Positions 18,621 to 26,822 of a stretch of DNA of 64,000 nt are shown here, piece by piece (position 1 is the first letter of the stretch; each line of letters begins with the position of its first letter). The DNA is taken from positions 12,311 to 76,310 of the forward strand of contig DATKFG010000030.1 of assembly GCA_035511515.1 (NCBI GenBank), read 5' to 3'. A program made the position numbers and the translations under genes. A model generated the notes under the pieces. It saw nothing but the letters and a program-made list of their open reading frames with translations, did no database searches and was not told the DNA's origin. This DNA is from VBCK01 sp035511515. GTDB taxonomy: Bacteria > Pseudomonadota > Gammaproteobacteria > Burkholderiales > Burkholderiaceae_F.

Positions 18621-19361
18621 CTATGCGAGATAGTCAAACACGACCTTACCCAGACCCAGGGTGAGGTCGGCCACGAAATGCTTGGCGCTCAGCACTTCGA
18701 GCACCGGCAGATCGGCCACGGGAGCCAGCGCGTGCGGTGCGAGCGACAGCGAGGCGGGTCCCTCCCAGGCGCCCTTCATCGTCACGTCCTCCAGGTAATA
18801 GCACACCAGCTCACAGATGCGCGCGCTGCCGTCCACGTGCGGAATGATCTTCAGCAGGTAATTGGGCGTGGAGCCGAGCGATCGAGCCAGCGCCTGCGCA
18901 TCCAGCGTGCGGTGCTTGTACCCCATCGTTCCGGTGGCGATGCGCACCGGCCCGTAGTCGAGCGTGCCCACCAGCGTGTCGATCTCGGTGTGCAGCTTGG
19001 GCTGGGCGAGCTTCTTCGGAAAGCCCCACAGCTCCCGGCCGCCGGCGAGCGGCGGATGGTCATCCAGGTACATCGCATGCGTGTAATTGCCGGCCTGGCC
19101 CTTGTACTGCACCGGGATCACCTGCCCCGACTCGGTGTAGTCACCGAAGCCGGTCGAATCCGGCATCCGGATGAATTCGTAGCTGACCGTGGGAGAGGTG
19201 ACTTGAAGCGGCTCGGGCACGACCGCGCGCAGCCGGTCCGGATCGGTCCGGTACGAGATGATGAAGAATTCGCGATTGACGAACCGGTACGGCCCCATCG
19301 GGTAAGCGGGATTGGTGAGCGGCATCGCGAACGCTCTGTCTCGGACGCTTTTGATATCCAT
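18621..19361 (-). CDS. adc: Acetoacetate decarboxylase
   Basis: 246 residues, the usual length. ELWGFPKKLA holds the Schiff-base Lys pair (Lys116/117), and the acid Glu region YEFIRMPDSTGFGDYTESGQ fits the family. It splits acetoacetate into acetone and CO2 in the cytoplasm. Start ATG selected (MDIKSVRDRAFAMPLTNPAYP) over a longer frame with no family similarity. First gene of the adc-bdhA-patatin operon; the promoter must lie in 19362-19544, where short direct repeats are seen. Together with bdhA it gives a route 3-hydroxybutyrate to acetoacetate to acetone. Confidence 0.92.
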   Translation of the reverse strand: MDIKSVRDRAFAMPLTNPAYPMGPYRFVNREFFIISYRTDPDRLRAVVPEPLQVTSPTVSYEFIRMPDSTGFGDYTESGQVIPVQYKGQAGNYTHAMYLDDHPPLAGGRELWGFPKKLAQPKLHTEIDTLVGTLDYGPVRIATGTMGYKHRTLDAQALARSLGSTPNYLLKIIPHVDGSARICELVCYYLEDVTMKGAWEGPASLSLAPHALAPVADLPVLEVLSAKHFVADLTLGLGKVVFDYLA

Positions 19362-19380
19362 CGGTTGACCTCTGCTGGGA

Positions 19381-19488
19381 TGACCCGGGGGTGACCCGGG
19401 TGCCGAGCCTATCTCATCGGCCTGCCAGCCGCTGACCTGTGTCGGGTAAGCGAGTGATCGTATATCCACATGATGGAACGAGTGATCG
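19381..19488. promoter_or_regulatory. Direct repeats in the adc promoter region
   Basis: TGACCCGGG occurs twice, one helical turn apart (19381-19389, 19392-19400), and CGAGTGATCG occurs twice 28 bases apart (19451-19460, 19479-19488). Both lie in the 183-base gap upstream of adc. Helically phased repeats suggest activator or repressor contact sites; no regulator assigned. Confidence 0.35.
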
Positions 19489-19544
19489 ATCGATGACGCA
19501 TCACCGTCGGCGAAATATCGGATGCGGACGCGAATTCCCTTACG

Positions 19545-20873
19545 TCAAGCGGGTTTAAGCCCTGGTGCGAACCGCACGGCCACTCGCAACCCGCCCAGGT
19601 CGGAATCGGCCAGCTCAACGGTCGCGCCGTGTCGGTGCGCGATGCTGCGCACGATCGCCAGACCCAGGCCGCTTCCCGTTTCCTCGCGCCCCGCTTCTTC
19701 CCGGTCGGCGCCCCGGTAGAAACGATCGAACGCGCGCGCCCGGTCCGAAGCGGGAATCCCGGGTCCAGAATCGTCCACGGCCAGCACCACCCGGCCCTGG
19801 TCCTCGCGCACCGTCGATTCGACCTGCCCGCCGGCCGGCGTATAGCGCACCGCGTTGTCGACCAGGTTGCGCACCAGCACGCGCAGCGCGGCCGCGTCGC
19901 CGTCGACCGCGCAGTGGTCCTGCGCCTTAAGCGACAGGCGAATCGACTTGGCATCGGCGAGCGGCACCATGTCGGCGACGGCCTGCCGCGCGCTCTCTGC
20001 GAGGTCCGTCGGCGTCAGCGGCGCCTGCGGCCCGCCGGGCTCTGCGCGCGCCAGCGTCAGCAGTTGCGTCACCAGGCGGGCGGCGCGCTCGATCCCGTCC
20101 GACAAGGCTCGGATCGCCTCGTCGCGCGCAGCCGGATCGGTCGAACGCTGCAGCAGCTGCAATTGAAGCTTCAGCGCGGTCAACGGCGAGCGAAGCTCGT
20201 GCGCCGCATCGGAGACGAATGCGCGCTGCGCGTCGAATGCGCTGCGCAAGCGCGCCAGCAGCGCGTTGATCGATTCCACCAGCGGCGACACTTCGGCCGG
20301 CAGGCCGGTTCGGCTCAGCGGCTCCAGGGCGTCGGCGTCGCGCTGCTTCACCTCCGCGGCCAGCCGCCGGACCGGTCGCAACGAAGCACCCACCGACCAG
20401 CCGATCGCCACCGCCAGGATCGGCGCCAGCGCCAGCATCGGCGCCACTGCACGCAGCGCGGCCTGCGCGGCCAGCTGGCGGCGAATCGCCAGCGGCTGAG
20501 CGACCTGGATCACGCGGTCGCCGGTTGTCGTGCTGAACACACGCCAGGTTCCGTCGCCGAGCCGCATCTCGGCAAAGCCCAGCACGGCGGTTGGCGGCAG
20601 TGCCAGGCCGGGGTGCGAGGCATAGATGCGGGTTCCGTCGACGGTCCAGATCTGCACCACGAAATCGGAATCGTCGTTGGCGAGCGCCGCCGCCTGATCG
20701 GGCGGGATGAAGCCCTGGTCGCGCAGTGAAAGGGCCATCTGGCGCAGCTGATAGTCGAACAGCGACTCGGTCTCGCGCAGTACGTTGGTGTAGGTCACCG
20801 CGCCGCCGATGGCGGCGCTCAGCAGCACCACCGACAGCAGCGACACCAGCAGCCGGGTGCGGATCGACTTCAT
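19545..20873 (-). CDS. Sensor histidine kinase (QseC/TctE-like)
   Basis: 442 residues from the ATG that overlaps the regulator stop by four bases (ATGA). Two membrane segments (about 5-30 and 155-180) flank a periplasmic sensor; a HAMP follows. The H-box VSDAAHELRSPLTALKLQL carries the phospho-acceptor His; LVRNLVDNAVRYTP is the N-box, DDSGPGIP the G1 box and GSGLGLAIVRSIA the G2 box. It is a membrane kinase that phosphorylates the adjacent response regulator. The domain layout with N-terminal 2CSK_N-like sensor is like QseC/PmrB/TctE. Stimulus unknown. Confidence 0.88.
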   Translation of the reverse strand: MKSIRTRLLVSLLSVVLLSAAIGGAVTYTNVLRETESLFDYQLRQMALSLRDQGFIPPDQAAALANDDSDFVVQIWTVDGTRIYASHPGLALPPTAVLGFAEMRLGDGTWRVFSTTTGDRVIQVAQPLAIRRQLAAQAALRAVAPMLALAPILAVAIGWSVGASLRPVRRLAAEVKQRDADALEPLSRTGLPAEVSPLVESINALLARLRSAFDAQRAFVSDAAHELRSPLTALKLQLQLLQRSTDPAARDEAIRALSDGIERAARLVTQLLTLARAEPGGPQAPLTPTDLAESARQAVADMVPLADAKSIRLSLKAQDHCAVDGDAAALRVLVRNLVDNAVRYTPAGGQVESTVREDQGRVVLAVDDSGPGIPASDRARAFDRFYRGADREEAGREETGSGLGLAIVRSIAHRHGATVELADSDLGGLRVAVRFAPGLKPA

Positions 20874-21541
20874 CGCGGCCCCTCGGGTCGGCTGACGTAG
20901 TAGCCGACGCCACGCACGTTGCGGATGAAGTCGTTGCCCAGTTTGCGGCGCAGCTGGTGCACGTACACCGAAACGGCATTGCTTTCGATCGCCTCGCCCC
21001 ACCCGTACAGCCGGTCCTCGAGCTGCGTGCGCGACAAGATCGCGCCGGGACGCATCATCAATGCCTCCAGCACCGCGTATTCGCGCCCCGACAGCTCGAC
21101 CAGCTCACCGGCCCGCGTGACCTGCCGCATCGACGGATCGAGCCGCACCTCGCCGATCTCGATGGCCACCTCGGCCCGCCCCGCCTTGCGGCGCGTGACG
21201 GCGCGGATGCGCGCCGCCAGCTCCTCGAGCTCGAACGGCTTGACCAGGTAATCGTCGGCGCCGGCGTCCAGCACGTTGACCCGGTCCTGCAGCGCATCCC
21301 GGGCGGTCAGAACGATCACCGGCGTCTGGTCGTGGCGCAGCCGCATCGCCCGCAGGATCTCGACGCCGTCGCGTTGTGGCAGTCCCAGGTCCAGCAGCAC
21401 CAGGTCGAACTGCTCGGTGCCCAGCGTGGTTTCGGCGCTGCGGCCGTCCCGCATCCAGTCGACCGCGCTGCCGTCCTGTCGCAGCGCGGCCCGGATGCTC
21501 TCGCCGATCATCCGGTCGTCTTCGATGAGCAGGATTCGCAT
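20870..21541 (-). CDS. OmpR-family response regulator (QseB/TctD-like)
   Basis: 223 residues: receiver domain 1-115 with acidic pocket EDD, phospho-acceptor Asp51 in LVLLDLGLPQRDG, conserved Thr/Lys (VLTARD, LVKPFE); winged helix 125-220 with VSVYVHQLRRKLG and RNVRGVGYY. Partner of the kinase with a four-base overlap, so translation is coupled. Divergent GNAT gene begins 90 bases away; the shared gap is the likely place of autoregulation. Confidence 0.9.
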   Translation of the reverse strand: MRILLIEDDRMIGESIRAALRQDGSAVDWMRDGRSAETTLGTEQFDLVLLDLGLPQRDGVEILRAMRLRHDQTPVIVLTARDALQDRVNVLDAGADDYLVKPFELEELAARIRAVTRRKAGRAEVAIEIGEVRLDPSMRQVTRAGELVELSGREYAVLEALMMRPGAILSRTQLEDRLYGWGEAIESNAVSVYVHQLRRKLGNDFIRNVRGVGYYVSRPEGPR

Positions 21542-21631
21542 CGGATCGGTTCAGCCAGACGAGCGGCGCCTCGGAATCAAACCGCAGCGCGCCGGTGGAC
21601 GCACCACTGCTCCCTACATTACCCTAAGCAC

Positions 21632-22186
21632 ATGCAGCTCATCCGCCCCGCGCAGGAGCATTTGCCGAGCTTCGTTGCTGCGCTGGAGCGCGGATTTCAC
21701 CCGAACCCGCGGGGCGAGCAAGGCGCGCGCGACGAGCTTGACCGAGTTCGCAAGGATCCCGCGCTCTATATCGAATTGCAAGATGACCGTGAAGGCAGAG
21801 GTCCGCCGATCGTGCTGCCCAATGGCGCGACCGTACCTCGTCTTCCGGGGTTCCAGCGTTGGATGTGGGACGGGGAATTTTGCGGAGTCATTGGCTTCAG
21901 GTGGCAGCCCGGAACCACCGACCTGCCCCCTCACTGCCTGGGACACATCGGGTACGCGGTCGTGCCGTGGAAGCAAGGGCGAGGTTACGCGACGCAGGCC
22001 CTGCGAGACGTGCTTCCGGCGGTCAAGCTCGAGGGGCTGTCATTCGTCGAGATCACGACGGACCCCGACAATGTCGCATCGCAGCGTGTGATCGAATCCA
22101 ATGGAGGTGTGCTCGTGGAGCGATTCACCAAGCCACCCGAATACGGCAGCACGCAAGGGCTGCGTTTTCGGATCGCGCTGCGATAA
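21632..22186 (+). CDS. GNAT-family acetyltransferase
   Basis: 184 residues. Motif A of the GNAT fold is visible as YAVVPWKQGRGYATQALRDVLP, followed by DPDNVASQRVIESNGGV (motif B), as in RimJ/RimL-like N-acetyltransferases. The first half (RPAQEHLPSFVAALERGFHP) matches YedL/ElaA-like predicted acetyltransferases that act on small molecules or protein N-termini; substrate unknown. Starts behind the two-component operon, divergent; 23 bases before the ASCH gene. Confidence 0.8.
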   Translation: MQLIRPAQEHLPSFVAALERGFHPNPRGEQGARDELDRVRKDPALYIELQDDREGRGPPIVLPNGATVPRLPGFQRWMWDGEFCGVIGFRWQPGTTDLPPHCLGHIGYAVVPWKQGRGYATQALRDVLPAVKLEGLSFVEITTDPDNVASQRVIESNGGVLVERFTKPPEYGSTQGLRFRIALR

Positions 22187-22209
22187 CCCATCACGAATTT
22201 TTAGCGAGC

Positions 22210-22692
22210 ATGGATCCACTGCCGCCCGTCGACAGCGCCGTTGCGAAGATCGCGGGCGCTGGCGTGACGTTGCCGGACGGTCGGCTGCAAATCACCGCCT
22301 ACGGCGACTCGCCGGAACTCTCACGGCAGCTGCTCGCCCTGATTCGCGATGGGCACAAGCGCGCTGGCGCAAGTCTGCTGTGGTCCTACGAAGCCGATGC
22401 AGAGCCGCTGCCGATGGTCGGGGATATCCAGATCGTCGTGGATCACCGCCATGAACCGAGCATCGTTACGCGGGTCACGATGGTCGAGGTGAAGGTGTTC
22501 CGGGATGTCTCGGGCGAATACGCCGCGATCGAGGGCGAGGGCGATGGTTCGCTGGAGTACTGGCGTCGAACGCACTGGGATTTCTTTTCACGAGAGTGTG
22601 CGCGCCTCGCACGCGAGCCGCGGCAGGACATGCCGGTCGTCTGTTGCGTTTTCGAGGTATTGAATGTGCTGCCCGAACAGGCCCGCCCCTAG
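22210..22692 (+). CDS. ASCH-domain protein
   Basis: 160 residues. Features of the ASCH (PUA-like RNA-binding) fold: an initial strand with GRLQITAYGDSPELSRQLLALI, KRAGASLLWSYEADAEPLP, the pattern VGDIQIVVD, and the conserved EGEGDGSLEYWRRTHWDFF. ASCH proteins are thought to bind RNA or nucleotides, and one member hydrolyses N4-acetylcytidine. Exact role unknown. Likely co-transcribed with the GNAT gene 23 bases upstream; converges on vapC. Confidence 0.82.
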   Translation: MDPLPPVDSAVAKIAGAGVTLPDGRLQITAYGDSPELSRQLLALIRDGHKRAGASLLWSYEADAEPLPMVGDIQIVVDHRHEPSIVTRVTMVEVKVFRDVSGEYAAIEGEGDGSLEYWRRTHWDFFSRECARLAREPRQDMPVVCCVFEVLNVLPEQARP

Positions 22693-22715
22693 CCCACTGG
22701 CGAACGGTACAGTGC

Positions 22716-23108
22716 CTACAAGACCGAGCGCAGCCCCAAGTGCATCACGAACGGTTCGAACTCCCGATCGTTGTGGAGCAGCGCATGCCCGCTCACGATG
22801 CAGCGCGTCGCGATGACTGTGTCGATCGTTTTTCGAGGGGTTATGCCAAGGGCCCTGAGCGCCCGGTGGCTGTTGGCGGCCAGAGTCGCGATGTCGTGTC
22901 CACCGATATCGATCGGCTCGAGCGTAGCCAGCAGCCTTCTGGCTTGATTGAAGTCCTGGTCCCTCGAGAACCCCTGCAGCACCTCGACCAGGATCAGATC
23001 GCCGATCGCGAGCGGCTCTGCGCCGAGCAAGGCGTCCAGCTTGTCGGTCTGCGGCGTGGAGAGTCCTCGAAAATAGTCGATCCAGACGCTCGAATCGACC
23101 ACAATCAT
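22716..23108 (-). CDS. vapC: PIN-domain toxin VapC
   Basis: 130 residues. MIVVDSSVWIDYFRG gives the first catalytic Asp (residue 5); later acids lie in LILVEVLQGF (Glu) and TIDTVIATRCI (Asp), and HNDREFEP gives the last. This is the metal-dependent RNase (PIN) fold; VapC toxins cut initiator tRNA or rRNA loops and are neutralised by VapB. Its ATG overlaps the vapB stop by four bases, so the toxin is translated only after the antitoxin. Confidence 0.9.
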   Translation of the reverse strand: MIVVDSSVWIDYFRGLSTPQTDKLDALLGAEPLAIGDLILVEVLQGFSRDQDFNQARRLLATLEPIDIGGHDIATLAANSHRALRALGITPRKTIDTVIATRCIVSGHALLHNDREFEPFVMHLGLRSVL

Positions 23109-23299
23109 CCGTCGGTCCTGGTCGCCCCCAGATCGCCTTGCCAGTTCAGCCTGCCCCGAAAACGCTTGATCTCGGCCTGCTGATGCAGCCGCAGCAACGT
23201 GCGCAGTCCGAGTTCGACCGCCTCGCGCTTCGTCTTCAATCCGGTCGCGCGCAGGGTATCCCTCATCAACTTGTCGTCGATAACGATATTCGTTCTCAT
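23105..23299 (-). CDS. vapB: VapB-type antitoxin
   Basis: 64 residues. MRTNIVIDDKLMRDTLRATGLKTKREAVELGLRTLL is the ribbon-helix-helix DNA-binding half (VapB/type II, DUF2191-like), and the rest (RFRGRLNWQGDL) the toxin-binding tail, where W and L side chains usually block the PIN active site. A longer open frame upstream runs through the operator and is not used. Binds the palindrome at 23301-23330 with VapC to repress the operon (inference from family). Confidence 0.9.
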   Translation of the reverse strand: MRTNIVIDDKLMRDTLRATGLKTKREAVELGLRTLLRLHQQAEIKRFRGRLNWQGDLGATRTDG

Positions 23300-23300
23300 G

Positions 23301-23330
23301 ATGTGTATGATTCGTGACTTCGATACACAT
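23301..23330. promoter_or_regulatory. VapBC operator palindrome
   Basis: ATGTGTAT (23301-23308) and ATACACAT (23323-23330) form a perfect 8-base inverted repeat with a 14-base spacer starting one base upstream of the vapB ATG. Position and symmetry fit autoregulation by the ribbon-helix-helix antitoxin. The second VapBC at 53890-54515 has the same arrangement with a 15-base spacer. Confidence 0.75.
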
Positions 23331-23399
23331 TTTAGCTCCACCCGGGTGCGACCGCAAGCGGATCGGCGGTAGCATCTTTTGCATTGAACCCGCTACACG

Positions 23400-23921
23400 A
23401 TGGCCGCCACCCTGCGCGCGCTGAGCGCCGACATCACCACGCTGTCGGTTGACGCGATCGTCAACGCCGCCAACGCGTCCCTGCTGGGCGGTGGCGGTGT
23501 CGACGGCGCGATCCATCGCGCTGCCGGCCCCGAGCTGCTGGTCGAGTGCCGCCGGCTGGGTGGCTGCAAGACGGGCGATGCCAAGCTCACCCGGGGCCAT
23601 CGCCTGTCCGCCCGGCACGTGATCCACACCGTTGGACCGGTGTGGCGCGGCGGCTCAAGTGGCGAGCCCGAGCTTCTGGCGTCCTGCTACCGGCGCTCGA
23701 TGCAGCTCGCCGCCGCGCATGGAATTCAAACGCTGGCATTTCCGAGCATCAGCACCGGCATCTACGGCTACCCGATCGAACAGGCGGCCCGGATCGCGGT
23801 CGACACGGTTCGCTCCTCGCTGGAGGAGCTCCCGGCGATCCAGGAGGTCGTCTTTTGCTGCTTCTCGCCGAGCGATCTTCTGATCTACCAAGGCCTTCTG
23901 GCGCAAACGCCTGCCGTGTAG
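23400..23921 (+). CDS. Macro-domain protein (O-acetyl-ADP-ribose deacetylase type)
   Basis: 173 residues, full-length macro domain of the YmdB/MacroD class. DAIVNAANASLLGGGGVDGAIHRAAG is the catalytic loop 1 with the key Asn and the Asp of GGVDGAI; SARHVIHTVGPVW follows, and AFPSISTGIYGYPIEQAARIA is the diphosphate-binding loop 2. Such enzymes remove ADP-ribose from proteins or RNA or hydrolyse O-acetyl-ADP-ribose. Stand-alone gene divergent from vapB, next to a broken PIN gene. Confidence 0.92.
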   Translation: MAATLRALSADITTLSVDAIVNAANASLLGGGGVDGAIHRAAGPELLVECRRLGGCKTGDAKLTRGHRLSARHVIHTVGPVWRGGSSGEPELLASCYRRSMQLAAAHGIQTLAFPSISTGIYGYPIEQAARIAVDTVRSSLEELPAIQEVVFCCFSPSDLLIYQGLLAQTPAV

Positions 23922-24151
23922 TCAATACGGCGTCACACAGGGAACGATGTGACGGCTGTGGCGGCGGTAAACTCGCAAATCGGCGTCGGTGGTCAGCACC
24001 ACGGGATCCGCCAGCGTCTCGGTCATGCGAGGCAGGCGTCGGCAAGACTCATGGGCATATTGGAGTACTTCTGCATCAGCTTGAGCACGGGCTCAACGTG
24101 CTTTGCCAACTCGAACATCGTGCCGGCATTCTCAGGGCAGAATAAGGTCAT
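23922..24151 (-). pseudogene. Degraded PIN-domain toxin gene
   Basis: On the minus strand, the reading ELAKHVEPVLKLMQKYSNMPMSLADACL (broken by a stop at 24023-24025) continues one frame over as RMTETLADPVVLTTDADLRVYRRHSR and ends CVTPY-stop at 23922. Joined, these match the second half of a PIN domain (MPMSLADACLVR and LTTDADFRVYRRH are family wording). The first half with the initial Asp is missing, and a small deletion of probably four bases shifts the frame. Non-functional remnant. Confidence 0.65.
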
Positions 24152-24223
24152 TTCCCGATTTCCGTGGCCCCGGGTGGACGGGTCCAAACCAGCGGGTATC
24201 GGAACCGCCAATGGGAGCGCCGA

Positions 24224-24730
24224 GTGAGCAGTCGACCTAACTCTGCCGACGCAGATGGCGTCTTCGAACCGTTTCCGATTACCGAGGTGCCGTGGGAGGA
24301 GTTCTCTCACGGCGAGCGCTTCGGCATGCGTTTTCAGCACCTGAGCACGTTCGCAGGCGCCACCCGGATCGGCGTCGCCAACGAGGTGCTGGCCCCGGGC
24401 CGGCAGGCCAATCCCCTGCACTATCACCTGCTGGAGGAAGAGCATGTCTTCATTCTCGAGGGGTCCCTGACGTTGCGCCTGGGTGACAAGTCCTACATCA
24501 TGTCTGCGGGGCACTACGTGTGCTTTCCCGCCGGCCAGAAGGTGGGCCATTCACTCTTCAACCACACCGCTGAAGCGTGCCGGTACCTGATCATCGGCAA
24601 TTCTCATCCACACGATGTTGCGGTATTCCCCGAAACCGGTCGAGTCAGCGTGAAGCTCACGGGCGAGGCTTATCGCAAGTCCGCGCCGATGGACTACTGG
24701 GAGAATGTCGATGCCGCTCAGCCGGCCTGA
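24224..24730 (+). CDS. Cupin-domain protein
   Basis: 168 residues from a GTG preceded by GGAG. Single cupin beta-barrel: NPLHYHLLEEEHVFILEGSL gives motif 1 (His, His, Glu ligands), and PAGQKVGHSLFN (His) motif 2. The barrel can bind Fe, Mn or Zn; many members bind or isomerise small molecules. Function cannot be deduced. Overlaps the start of the GST gene, hence co-transcribed with it. Confidence 0.8.
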   Translation: MSSRPNSADADGVFEPFPITEVPWEEFSHGERFGMRFQHLSTFAGATRIGVANEVLAPGRQANPLHYHLLEEEHVFILEGSLTLRLGDKSYIMSAGHYVCFPAGQKVGHSLFNHTAEACRYLIIGNSHPHDVAVFPETGRVSVKLTGEAYRKSAPMDYWENVDAAQPA

Positions 24731-25385
24731 GCCCTCCCGCCGCTCCGCCGACATGTTCACTCTGTACGGATGCAAAGGCTCCGGCTCCGCCGCGGTGGAA
24801 GTCGCGCTCGAGCGGTGCGGCGTTGCTTATCGCACCGTCGAGGCCGCCTCGTGGCAGCCGGAAACGGCAGTGGCCGAGCTCGAGCGCGTCAACCCGCTCA
24901 AACAGATCCCGACGCTGAAAATGCCCGACGGCAACGTGTTGACCGAGAGCGCGGCCATCCTGATTCAGCTGGGTCTACAGTTTCCGGCCTCGGACATTCT
25001 GCCGGTGAAACTGTCCTTGCGGGCCCAGTCGATCCGCGGACTGGTTTACATCGCCGCCAACTGCTATTCGGCGGTCAGCATCATCGATTACCCCGAACGC
25101 TGGTGCGCCGATGCCGACGAGGCGATCAACGAGCGCGTCCGCCGCGGAGCGCGCGATCGCCTGCACCGGCACTGGGAGATCTTTTCGGATCAGTTTCCGG
25201 CGAGTCCGTTCCTGTGCGGCCCAACCGCGGGCGGCCTGGACTTCCTGGCCGCGGTCGTCTCGAAGTGGTCCGGGGCCCGGGCCCATCTTCGCGATGCGCG
25301 GCCGCCCTTGTTTGCGGTGCTGGAGCGCATCGACCGTGATCCGTCGGTCGCGCCGGTGTTTGCCCGCCACTGGCCGGCCTGCTGA
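24711..25385 (+). CDS. Glutathione S-transferase family protein
   Basis: 224 residues. I favour the second in-frame ATG (24711), seven bases after GGGAG; another ATG lies six bases before, and Met at 24753 (MFTLYGCKGSG) is the domain boundary. The thioredoxin-fold N-domain contains TLYGCKGSGSAAVEVAL, the cis-Pro NPLKQIPTL and the Glu-Ser pair LTESAAILIQL that hold glutathione; the helical C-domain follows. No catalytic Tyr/Ser can be assigned with certainty. It begins within the 3' end of the cupin gene, implying coupling. Confidence 0.82.
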   Translation: MPLSRPEPSRRSADMFTLYGCKGSGSAAVEVALERCGVAYRTVEAASWQPETAVAELERVNPLKQIPTLKMPDGNVLTESAAILIQLGLQFPASDILPVKLSLRAQSIRGLVYIAANCYSAVSIIDYPERWCADADEAINERVRRGARDRLHRHWEIFSDQFPASPFLCGPTAGGLDFLAAVVSKWSGARAHLRDARPPLFAVLERIDRDPSVAPVFARHWPAC

Positions 25386-25412
25386 GGCGGCCCTTCCGAG
25401 GAGGAGCGTTCC

Positions 25413-25715
25413 ATGCATTACCTGCTGATCTATCGTGTGTCGCCGGACTACCTGGCGCGTCGCCCCCAGTATCGCGGCGCGCATCTGAAGCTCGCCTGGC
25501 AGGCCGCCGAACGAGGCGAGCTGCTGCTGGGCGGCGCCGTGGGTGACCCCATCGAAGGCTCGATACTGCTGTTTTCGGTGGACTCGCCTGCAGTCCCGGA
25601 AGCCTTTGCCCGAGCCGATCCGTACGTGCTGAACGGCCTGGTGACCCACTGGAGCGTGAAGCCGTGGCGCACCGTGGTCGGCGATCAGTCGGCCAACCCG
25701 ACCCGTCCCGATTGA
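25413..25715 (+). CDS. YciI-like protein
   Basis: 100 residues of ferredoxin-like fold; HYLLIYRVSPDYLARRPQYRGAHL has the conserved His of the YCII family, and AFARADPYVLNGLV the conserved Asp-Pro. Some relatives are dechlorinases or dehydratases and many are accessory domains; no function certain. Good ribosome site GAGGAGGAGC. It lies 27 bases after the GST gene and overlaps or abuts the membrane protein gene that follows. Confidence 0.85.
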   Translation: MHYLLIYRVSPDYLARRPQYRGAHLKLAWQAAERGELLLGGAVGDPIEGSILLFSVDSPAVPEAFARADPYVLNGLVTHWSVKPWRTVVGDQSANPTRPD

Positions 25716-25723
25716 AAGCTCTC

Positions 25724-26269
25724 GTGGTGCTTTCGCACGAGGGCAAGGCCTTGGCCGGTTTCGCCCTGTTGCTGGCGTGCGCGGCGGCGTTCGTCTGGCT
25801 GACGGCGCTTTCGTTGCCCGCGGTGGTGGCGTCGCACTTCGAAGGAGACGGTTACGCGAACGGATTCATGTCGCGCGGCGCCTATGTCGGCTTCACGCTC
25901 GCGTTCGTGGTCGGGCTTCCGGCGTTGCTGCTCTTGCTATCGCATTTCGCGTTCGGCAGGCCGGGCGCCCGGATCAACCTGCCGAACCGGGAGTACTGGC
26001 TTTCGCCCGAGCGAAGGGACGAGACCGTCTCGTCCCTGCGAGGCGGCGTGAGGCAGTTCATGGCCATGCTGGCCGTGTTCCTGTGCTACGTGCACTGGCT
26101 GGTGGTGCGCGCGAACCAGACGTCACCCCCGCGGCTGTCCACGCCGTGGATGATCGGCGGGTTGGTGGCGTTCGGCGCGTTCGCGCTGGTCTGGACCCGG
26201 CGCCTGTTGCGACGGTTCCGGGCTCGGCCTTCTTCACAAGGACAGGAGCGGGCGAGGTCCGATGGCTGA
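25724..26269 (+). CDS. Small membrane protein, four predicted segments
   Basis: About 181 residues if the GTG at 25724 is used; TTG at 25712 or ATG at 25664 are alternatives and no strong ribosome site decides. Hydrophobic stretches occur near residues 10-28, 50-75, 110-128 and 140-160. SLPAVVASHFEGDGYANGFMSRGAYVG resembles DUF1648 membrane proteins, whose proline-His segment is conserved. Role unknown. It overlaps the acetyltransferase gene that follows by eight bases, so it belongs to the same transcript. Confidence 0.6.
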   Translation: MVLSHEGKALAGFALLLACAAAFVWLTALSLPAVVASHFEGDGYANGFMSRGAYVGFTLAFVVGLPALLLLLSHFAFGRPGARINLPNREYWLSPERRDETVSSLRGGVRQFMAMLAVFLCYVHWLVVRANQTSPPRLSTPWMIGGLVAFGAFALVWTRRLLRRFRARPSSQGQERARSDG

Positions 26270-26771
26270 TCTGGTGCAGGCGCTGCAGATCCGTCCGGCC
26301 ACGATCGACGACTCTGAGGCGATCGCCCGCATCTACGGTCATTACGTCTCCAACACGACGGTCTCGTTCGAAGAGCAGCCGATCACTGCGGCCGAAATGG
26401 CCGAGCGCATCACCGAGGTCGTATCGGGCTCGCTTCCGTGGCTGGTCGCCGACCAGGGCGCCCGGCTGGTCGGCTACGCGTACGCCGGCAAATGGAAAGG
26501 ACGATGCGCGTACCGCCATTCGGTCGAGAGCAGCGTCTATCTGGACCCGGCTTGCACCGGTCAGGGCATCGGCACCCGGCTGTACCGGGCGCTGCTGCAG
26601 GTCCTGCGCGAGCAGTCGATTCATGTCGTCATCGGGGGGATCGGGCTGCCGAACCCAGCGAGCGTCGCGCTGCACGAGCGCCTGGGGTTCATCAAGGTGG
26701 CGCACTTCAGGGAAGTCGGATATAAGTTCGGCCATTGGATCGACGTGGGCTACTGGCAAAGGGCTCCATGA
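26262..26771 (+). CDS. Phosphinothricin/methionine-sulfoximine-type N-acetyltransferase
   Basis: 169 residues. The pattern IYGHYVSNTTVSFEEQPITAAEM, GYAYAGKWKGRCAYRHSVESSVYLDP and GQGIGTRLYRALL, with NPASVALHERLGF and VGYKFGHWIDVGYWQ, is the full signature of the Pat/Bar/YncA (MddA) branch of GNATs, which acetylate L-phosphinothricin or methionine sulfoximine/sulfone as detoxification. Eight-base overlap with the previous gene. Natural substrate probably a methionine analogue or a related amino acid. Confidence 0.88.
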   Translation: MADLVQALQIRPATIDDSEAIARIYGHYVSNTTVSFEEQPITAAEMAERITEVVSGSLPWLVADQGARLVGYAYAGKWKGRCAYRHSVESSVYLDPACTGQGIGTRLYRALLQVLREQSIHVVIGGIGLPNPASVALHERLGFIKVAHFREVGYKFGHWIDVGYWQRAP

Positions 26772-26822
26772 TGCAGGTCGGCTTCGCCCGCGTGATCCGC
26801 GATCCGCCGGCGTGATTCGGTC

